A stretch of 43,297 bases of DNA from the NCBI GenBank assembly GCA_016223105.1, contig JACRPR010000060.1, forward strand, positions 1-43,297, in the 5' to 3' direction. Of this stretch, positions 39,665 through 43,297 are shown in pieces. Positions within the stretch are counted from its first letter, which is position 1, and the number at the start of each line of letters is the position of its first letter. This DNA comes from Chloroflexota bacterium (GTDB taxonomy: Bacteria > Chloroflexota > Anaerolineae > UBA4142). Under the pieces are notes generated by a model that was not told where the DNA came from, ran no database searches, and saw nothing but the letters and a program-made list of their open reading frames with translations. The position numbers and the translations under genes are program-made.

Positions 39665-39737
39665 GGTCCGCTAGCTCAACGGTTAGAGCGGCACTCTTAT
39701 AAGGTGTTGGTTCCAGGTTCGAGTCCTGGGCGGACCA
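39665..39737 (+). tRNA. trnI: tRNA-Ile (anticodon UAU), CCA not encoded
   Basis: A 73-nt cloverleaf: acceptor GGTCCGC/GCGGACC with discriminator A, D-arm GCTC/GAGC with loop AACGGTTA, anticodon stem GCACT/GGTGT (two G-U pairs), loop CTTATAA with anticodon TAT, variable loop TGGTT, and T-arm CCAGG-TTCGAGT-CCTGG. UAU reads the AUA codon, which most bacteria decode with a lysidine-modified CAU tRNA. The anticodon loop register is unambiguous. Confidence 0.9.
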
Positions 39738-39762
39738 TCAACCATTTGATCGAAATTATTCC

Positions 39763-39787
39763 GGGCGACGACCATCGTCGCCCGTTT
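39763..39787 (+). terminator. Hairpin after tRNA-Ile
   Basis: GGGCGACGA pairs perfectly with TCGTCGCCC around a three-base loop and is followed by GTTT. It lies 26 bp after the tRNA and probably ends its transcript. Confidence 0.6.
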
Positions 39788-39802
39788 CAATAAGTGTTGA
39801 CG

Positions 39803-40693
39803 ATGACAACTCCTAAATCTATTCCCGACATTCATTTTTCCAATCCACGTTCTCCCAAATTGGGAATCGAAATCGTGTCGCTAGAAGCGTTGTTCAAACG
39901 CGGGCTGGATCGCGTGCTGACGGCTCCGCAACGCGTCCACTTTTATCACATTTTTTTGTTCACACACGGCGCAGGGATGCATGCGATTGACTTTTCCGAT
40001 TACGCCTACGATACAGAAACGCTGTTGCTCGTTTCCAAAGGACAGGTTCAGCAATTTCAGATCAACCATGCCAATAAAGGTTTGATCATCATTTTCACAT
40101 CCGAATTTCTGTACGAGAACGCGACCGAATTGAATCTCTGGCACAGCTTGCGCGTTTTCGAACATGCCTTGTTTTCGCCCTTGCTCCGGTTATCCGGCGA
40201 ACAACACCACCTTCTCGCGAACCTGGGTCGCGTACTTCAACACGAATATCAGAAACCGACCGATGAATTATCGAACGAAATTCTGCGCCATTTGTTGCGC
40301 GTGCTATTACTTCACGTCGAACGCATTCAACAAGCCAGCGCGATCAATCAGCGCGTCGCGCCGCACTATCAGGATTTCGTTGCGTTCCACCGCTTGGTCG
40401 AGCGCGATCTGGCGCAATCGCGCAGTGTGCAGTATTATGCGCGCCAACTTGCCAGTTCGCCCAAGAAACTCAACAGCTTGACACGGCAAACACTGAACAA
40501 AACCGCGAAAGAATTTATTGAAGAGCAAGTCATCCTCGAAGCGCGCCGCTTGTTAGCGCAAGGCAATATGCCGATCAAGGAAATTGCGTATCACCTTGGA
40601 TTCAGCGAACCGACGAATCTGGTCAAGTTTTTCAAAAAGCACACGCACACCAGCCCCGCCGCCTTTCGCCAACAATTTCAACTCGCGGCTTGA
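39803..40693 (+). CDS. AraC-family transcriptional regulator
   Basis: About 296 aa (ATG at 39803; an in-frame GTG at 39794 is possible; SD weak). The N-terminal cupin-like region contains FYHIFLFTHGAGMHAIDF and TLLLVSKGQVQQF. The C-terminal double helix-turn-helix includes SRSVQYYARQLASSPKKLNS and MPIKEIAYHLGFSEPTNLVK then FFKKHTHTSPAAFRQ. Ligand and target genes are unknown; a SnoaL-like gene follows on the same strand after a terminator. Confidence 0.92.
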   Translation: MTTPKSIPDIHFSNPRSPKLGIEIVSLEALFKRGLDRVLTAPQRVHFYHIFLFTHGAGMHAIDFSDYAYDTETLLLVSKGQVQQFQINHANKGLIIIFTSEFLYENATELNLWHSLRVFEHALFSPLLRLSGEQHHLLANLGRVLQHEYQKPTDELSNEILRHLLRVLLLHVERIQQASAINQRVAPHYQDFVAFHRLVERDLAQSRSVQYYARQLASSPKKLNSLTRQTLNKTAKEFIEEQVILEARRLLAQGNMPIKEIAYHLGFSEPTNLVKFFKKHTHTSPAAFRQQFQLAA

Positions 40694-40730
40694 GCGATCC
40701 CTTCACTCCGATCTTCCCACTGATGCAAAA

Positions 40731-40765
40731 GAACACGGATAAATAAAAATATCCGTGTTCCTTTG
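40731..40765 (+). terminator. Intrinsic terminator of the AraC-type gene
   Basis: GAACACGGATA pairs perfectly with TATCCGTGTTC around an A-rich loop and is followed by a T-rich stretch, 38 bp after the stop. Confidence 0.8.
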
Positions 40766-40953
40766 TATTTGTGGGAAAAAATTTCGCTCGCGTCAGAATT
40801 AGCAAAGATATTGTCGCAGAAACCTGGATTTTTTTCGTCGCATTTTAACCAGCAGACGGATCATTTTGACCTATACTTGGATTGCTTCATCGCGTAGAAT
40901 ACAGTCATTCGATTCTTCCACACAATGCGGAAAGAAAAATCAAAAGGAGCAAA

Positions 40954-41364
40954 ATGTCTAACCTTAAAGAAATCGTGCGCCCGTTCTACACCCAATGCCT
41001 GACCGTGAACGCGAGCACCAACGTCGCCGAGACGATGGGCAAAATCCTCGCGGATAATTTTCAATCGTTCGGTTCGGCGGATGTGAAAGCCAAAGCGCAA
41101 CTCATCGGACAGATCCAATTTTTCTGGAAACTCGTGCCCGATTTGAAATGGGACATCCAGGAAATGTATCAGGACGGCAACACCGTCGTCGTCCGCAGTC
41201 TTGCAACCGGCACACCGAACGGCGATTTTATGGGCGTGCCGACGAACGGATCGAAATCGTTCAAGATCATGACGATTGACATACACACGGTCGAGAACGG
41301 TCAAGTCGTCAAGGTGCATCATCTTGAAGATTGGGGCACGGCGATGCGGCAGTTGCAGGGATAA
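40954..41364 (+). CDS. SnoaL-like ester cyclase-fold protein
   Basis: About 136 aa; AAAAGGAG lies four bases before the ATG at 40954, so the longer in-frame ORF is rejected. The chain has the NTF2/SnoaL cone fold pattern: helix with YTQCLTVN, DNFQSFGSADVKAKAQLIGQ, WDIQEMYQDGNTVVVRSLAT (the central strand pair), FMGVPTNGSKSF and IHTVENGQVVKVHHLEDW. Members include polyketide cyclases and many stress or degradative enzymes of unknown substrate. It is a single-gene unit between two terminators. Confidence 0.85.
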   Translation: MSNLKEIVRPFYTQCLTVNASTNVAETMGKILADNFQSFGSADVKAKAQLIGQIQFFWKLVPDLKWDIQEMYQDGNTVVVRSLATGTPNGDFMGVPTNGSKSFKIMTIDIHTVENGQVVKVHHLEDWGTAMRQLQG

Positions 41365-41373
41365 TTCTCAAAA

Positions 41374-41412
41374 CGAACCCTGCATCTATGGATGCAGGGT
41401 TCGCCATTTTTA
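41374..41412 (+). terminator. Intrinsic terminator of the SnoaL-like gene
   Basis: CGAACCCTGCATC pairs perfectly with GATGCAGGGTTCG around a four-base loop, followed by CCATTTTTAT, 9 bp after the stop. Confidence 0.85.
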
Positions 41413-41431
41413 TTGCTAACGGAGAAACGCG

Positions 41432-41596
41432 ATGAAGGATAAACTGGTCGCGGATAATATCAACATGTTCCCCAAAGAACTGAAACCCTTCCGCGAATTT
41501 TTGGTTGATTCACAGCGCGGCGGTTTTGTTACCACCGCGCTTCCCATTGGCAATAGTCTTGAATTTGCCATCAAATTGTGGTTCTCCGGGAATTAG
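41432..41596 (+). pseudogene. C-terminal remnant of a family-3 O-methyltransferase
   Basis: 54 codons with a fair SD (GGAG seven bases upstream). LVADNINMF, then ELKPFREFLVDSQ, GFVTTALPIGNSLEFAIK follows the end of SAM-dependent O-methyltransferases (DN..., LR-F...v..d..f.t..lPig.Gle.a.K). The SAM-binding core is missing. The stop lies in a palindromic repeat that begins at 41591. A small functional peptide cannot be excluded. Confidence 0.5.
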
Positions 41597-41679
41597 TGGG
41601 GTTAGTCGCGTAGCATAGCGCCTTGTGCGCGTACTTTTCCATTTCAACGCCCACAAGGGGCTATGCTACCCCACTAATT
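41591..41679. repeat. 89-bp imperfect palindromic repeat
   Basis: AATTAGTGGGG and CCCCACTAATT close the element; inside, GTAGCATAGC-CCTTGTG pairs imperfectly with CACAAGG-GCTATGCTAC. It is of the dispersed type and abuts the O-methyltransferase remnant and the SDR gene. Confidence 0.6.
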
Positions 41680-41711
41680 CCTGAAGAGCCCAAATTGTAA
41701 AGGGAGTGAAC

Positions 41712-42533
41712 ATGCAAGGTAAGATTGCACTTGTCACCGGCGCAACCGATGGCATCGGCAAAGCCACCGCGAAAAAATTGCTGACCGAAGGTTGGCGCGT
41801 CGTCATCGTCGGGCGCAATCCGCAACGATGCGCCGCGACCATTGCCGAATTGAAATCCTTGGGCGCGATTTCGGCGATTACCGCCGACCTAACCTCGATG
41901 CGCGAAACCAATCGCGCGGTCGAAACTTTTTTGCGCGAAAATCAATCGCTCGATTGTCTGCTGTTGAACGCGAACGCGATTGTGCACGAGCACATCGTCA
42001 CGCCGGAAGGATTCGAAGCGAATTTTGCGTTGGGCTATTTGTCGCGCGCACTGACGACGTTCAAGCTCGAGCCGATTCTTCAGGCGACTCCGCACGCGCA
42101 TATTTTAACGGTGATCGGAATGAACGCGATCAAAGTGGATTTCGATGATTTGACCATTGCCAAAAAATTTTCGGGTTGGTTGGGATTGGGACGCTGGCAG
42201 TGGGCGACCCAGGTTTTCGCAAATCAATTCAACGCGACGAGCGCCGTGCCGATGAATGTGTACATGCCCGGACTCGTTCGCACAAAAATTTTGGCGAACG
42301 AACCGCAACCGATGCGGCTTGTCGTGCAAATTGCGAATTTGGTGATGGGCATTCCGGTCGAGAAATCCGCCGAAAACATTTTCAACGTAATGAATGACGT
42401 AACCCAAAACAAGCGCAAGGGCGCGCATTACAAGTGGGACAAACTGAAACCCGCGCTCAAGTTGGAAATGAATCCAGACGATCCACAAAAACTGTGGGAC
42501 GTAACGCGAAAAATACTCGCACCCTATTTATAA
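41712..42533 (+). CDS. SDR-fold protein lacking the catalytic Ser-Tyr-Lys
   Basis: About 273 aa; GGGAG lies five bases before the ATG at 41712. The dinucleotide motif is intact (IALVTGATDGIGKATAKKLL, T-G-x3-G-x-G), as are VVIVGRNP, an acidic residue in ITADLTSM and a LLLNANA in place of NNAG. The active-site Ser strand reads ILTVIGMNA, and the Y-x3-K position reads LGRWQWATQVFAN, so Ser, Tyr and Lys all appear replaced. It resembles retinol-dehydrogenase-like SDRs. Conventional reductase activity is doubtful; a binding or regulatory role or an unusual mechanism is possible. Confidence 0.82.
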   Translation: MQGKIALVTGATDGIGKATAKKLLTEGWRVVIVGRNPQRCAATIAELKSLGAISAITADLTSMRETNRAVETFLRENQSLDCLLLNANAIVHEHIVTPEGFEANFALGYLSRALTTFKLEPILQATPHAHILTVIGMNAIKVDFDDLTIAKKFSGWLGLGRWQWATQVFANQFNATSAVPMNVYMPGLVRTKILANEPQPMRLVVQIANLVMGIPVEKSAENIFNVMNDVTQNKRKGAHYKWDKLKPALKLEMNPDDPQKLWDVTRKILAPYL

Positions 42534-42578
42534 CGCGTAGGGCAATCGCGTAAATTTGCCCAACTTTACGGAGGAACC

Positions 42579-43043
42579 ATGTTCGATTTTATTCCCAACC
42601 TCTGGCGCGATCTGCATCCGATGATTGTGCATTTCGCGCTCGGCGGTTTATTTATGAGTTTCGGATTTACGTTGCTCGCGCGCGTGACCAGCAACGCGCA
42701 ACTCGACAACCTGTCGTGGATTCTACTGCTCGTCGGCGTGGGCACAGCGATTCCGTCCGCCGTTACCGGCATCGTATCGCATCTGCCCTACGAAGCGTTG
42801 CCAGTGGCGAGCGCGATCGAGCCGCATCAATTGCTCGGGATGCTGGGCACGTTCGCTTCGATTGGCGTGGTGTTTTGGCGGTTTATGGCACGACAGCGCG
42901 GCAAGGATATTGGCGCGCATCCGCTCTACATCGGCATCGCAGTCATCGGCTTGCTGTGGCTGTTTCTGCTCGGCGGCACCGGCGGCAATCTGGTTTATCA
43001 ACTCGGCGTGAATGTGCGCGGGATCAATCCATTGATCAAATAA
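42579..43043 (+). CDS. DUF2231-family membrane protein
   Basis: A 154-aa protein; CGGAGGAACC precedes the ATG. Four hydrophobic helices are visible: LHPMIVHFALGGLFMSFGFT, WILLLVGVGTAIPSAVTGIV, HQLLGMLGTFASIGVVFWRF and LYIGIAVIGLLWLFLLGGTG. The LHP-x-x-VHF motif at residues of about 12-19 and HQ-LG in the third helix are DUF2231 hallmarks; the His residues might bind haem or metal. The function is unknown. Confidence 0.88.
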   Translation: MFDFIPNLWRDLHPMIVHFALGGLFMSFGFTLLARVTSNAQLDNLSWILLLVGVGTAIPSAVTGIVSHLPYEALPVASAIEPHQLLGMLGTFASIGVVFWRFMARQRGKDIGAHPLYIGIAVIGLLWLFLLGGTGGNLVYQLGVNVRGINPLIK

Positions 43044-43059
43044 TTTTTTTACGCGCGCT

Positions 43060-43107
43060 GTAGGGGCGAAGCATTTTTCGTGATTCAGAAAAATGCTTCG
43101 CCCCTAC
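43060..43107. repeat. 48-bp perfect palindromic repeat
   Basis: GTAGGGGCGAAGCATTTTTC (43060-43079) pairs over its full 20 bases with 43088-43107 around an eight-base loop. The GTAGGGGCGAAGCATTT type is a dispersed palindrome known from many environmental genomes. It may also end the DUF2231 transcript. Confidence 0.7.
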
Positions 43108-43112
43108 TCGCG

Positions 43113-43141
43113 TTGACACTCGCCGCGCCCGCGCGTATAAT
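43113..43141 (+). promoter_or_regulatory. Consensus sigma-70 promoter
   Basis: TTGACA, 17-base spacer, TATAAT: a full consensus match, 67 bp before the ATG at 43208. Confidence 0.85.
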
Positions 43142-43164
43142 GCGCGCGGAAAATCGAAATCCGC

Positions 43165-43192
43165 AAGGACGACGAACAACGTCGTCCTTTTT
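43165..43192 (+). terminator. Leader hairpin followed by Ts (possible attenuator)
   Basis: AAGGACGAC pairs perfectly with GTCGTCCTT around a seven-base loop and is followed by TTT. It lies in the predicted 5' leader, 24 bases after the -10 box and 16 bases before the gene, so it could attenuate transcription or simply be a leader hairpin. Confidence 0.4.
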
Positions 43193-43207
43193 CATCTGGA
43201 GAAATAG

Positions 43208-43297
43208 ATGGCTCAAGTTTTCGTCATCGGACTCGATGGCGCGACCTTCGATCTGATCAAACCATTTATCGCGCAAGGCAAATTGCCGACGTTCAAA
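43208..43297 (+). CDS. Alkaline phosphatase/phosphodiesterase-superfamily protein (partial, 3' end missing)
   Basis: Only 30 codons are in the window: MAQVFVIGLDGATFDLIKPF, then a segment reading GKLPTFK. GLDGATFD with Asp after a hydrophobic strand is the metal-binding N-terminus of the type I phosphodiesterase/nucleotide pyrophosphatase family, here of the 'LDGATFDLI-P-x-x-x-x-GKLP' subgroup common in Chloroflexota. TGGAG lies six bases before the ATG and a consensus promoter stands upstream. Confidence 0.75.
   Translation, partial: MAQVFVIGLDGATFDLIKPFIAQGKLPTFK

Overview
The window is a G+C-rich, CGCG-rich bacterial chromosome segment that most resembles a member of the Chloroflexota (Anaerolineae-like). 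This is an inference from gene content: a type III-D CRISPR system with Csx10 and Csx19, a GH57 branching enzyme, an ArsA-type ATPase, multi-GAF kinases, and the SCO1664 / DUF3090 / MSMEG_4193 trio. No rRNA gene is present to settle the placement. Most real genes have a recognisable Shine-Dalgarno (SD) sequence, and several sigma-70 promoters are close to consensus.

Layout. Positions 1-2600 (minus) hold a three-gene set around a divergent tubulin/FtsZ-like protein, followed downstream by a coiled-coil protein cut by the window edge. Positions 2709-6415 (minus) encode a four-GAF histidine kinase and its winged-helix response regulator. Positions 6615-19557 (minus) are one long type III-D CRISPR-Cas operon driven by a TTGACA-17-TATACT promoter. 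In transcription order it contains an unannotated 57-codon ORF, a CARF-nuclease-like effector, Cas10 (GGDD intact, no HD domain), Cas7, Csx10, a double Cas7, Csx19, a large RAMP protein fused to a cold-shock domain, an ABC/SMC-type ATPase, a putative PD-(D/E)XK nuclease, and Cas6. No CRISPR array and no cas1/cas2 lie in the window.

Divergent from the cas operon, 19739-23520 (plus) carries a promoter with a GAAC-N4-GTTC dyad (Bacillus-type LexA box) in its spacer. It precedes a membrane-anchored LuxR-type regulator, a RecA-like protein without a visible P-loop, a small protein, and a family B DNA polymerase whose 3'-5' exonuclease motifs are lost. This looks like a damage-inducible polymerase cassette, comparable in logic to ImuA-ImuB-DnaE2 or archaeal PolB2 operons. 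It is followed by two convergent, overlapping ribbon-helix-helix genes, a 159-bp inverted-repeat element, and an intact tyrosine recombinase that ends against a tRNA 3' fragment (probable attachment site).

From 25403 to 31490 the minus strand carries tRNA-Glu and a compact operon of housekeeping-type genes. The operon is headed by an unusual protoglobin fused to two Rieske domains. From 32215 to 38929 the plus strand encodes a GH57 branching enzyme, an ArsA-like ATPase, a methyltransferase, a Uma2-family nuclease, a GT2 glycosyltransferase and a radical SAM protein. The right end (38952-43297) holds a toxin-antitoxin-like pair, a rare tRNA-Ile(UAU), an AraC regulator, a SnoaL-like protein, an O-methyltransferase remnant, an SDR-fold protein lacking its catalytic residues, a DUF2231 membrane protein and the start of a phosphodiesterase/phosphatase. 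Palindromic repeats are scattered between these genes.
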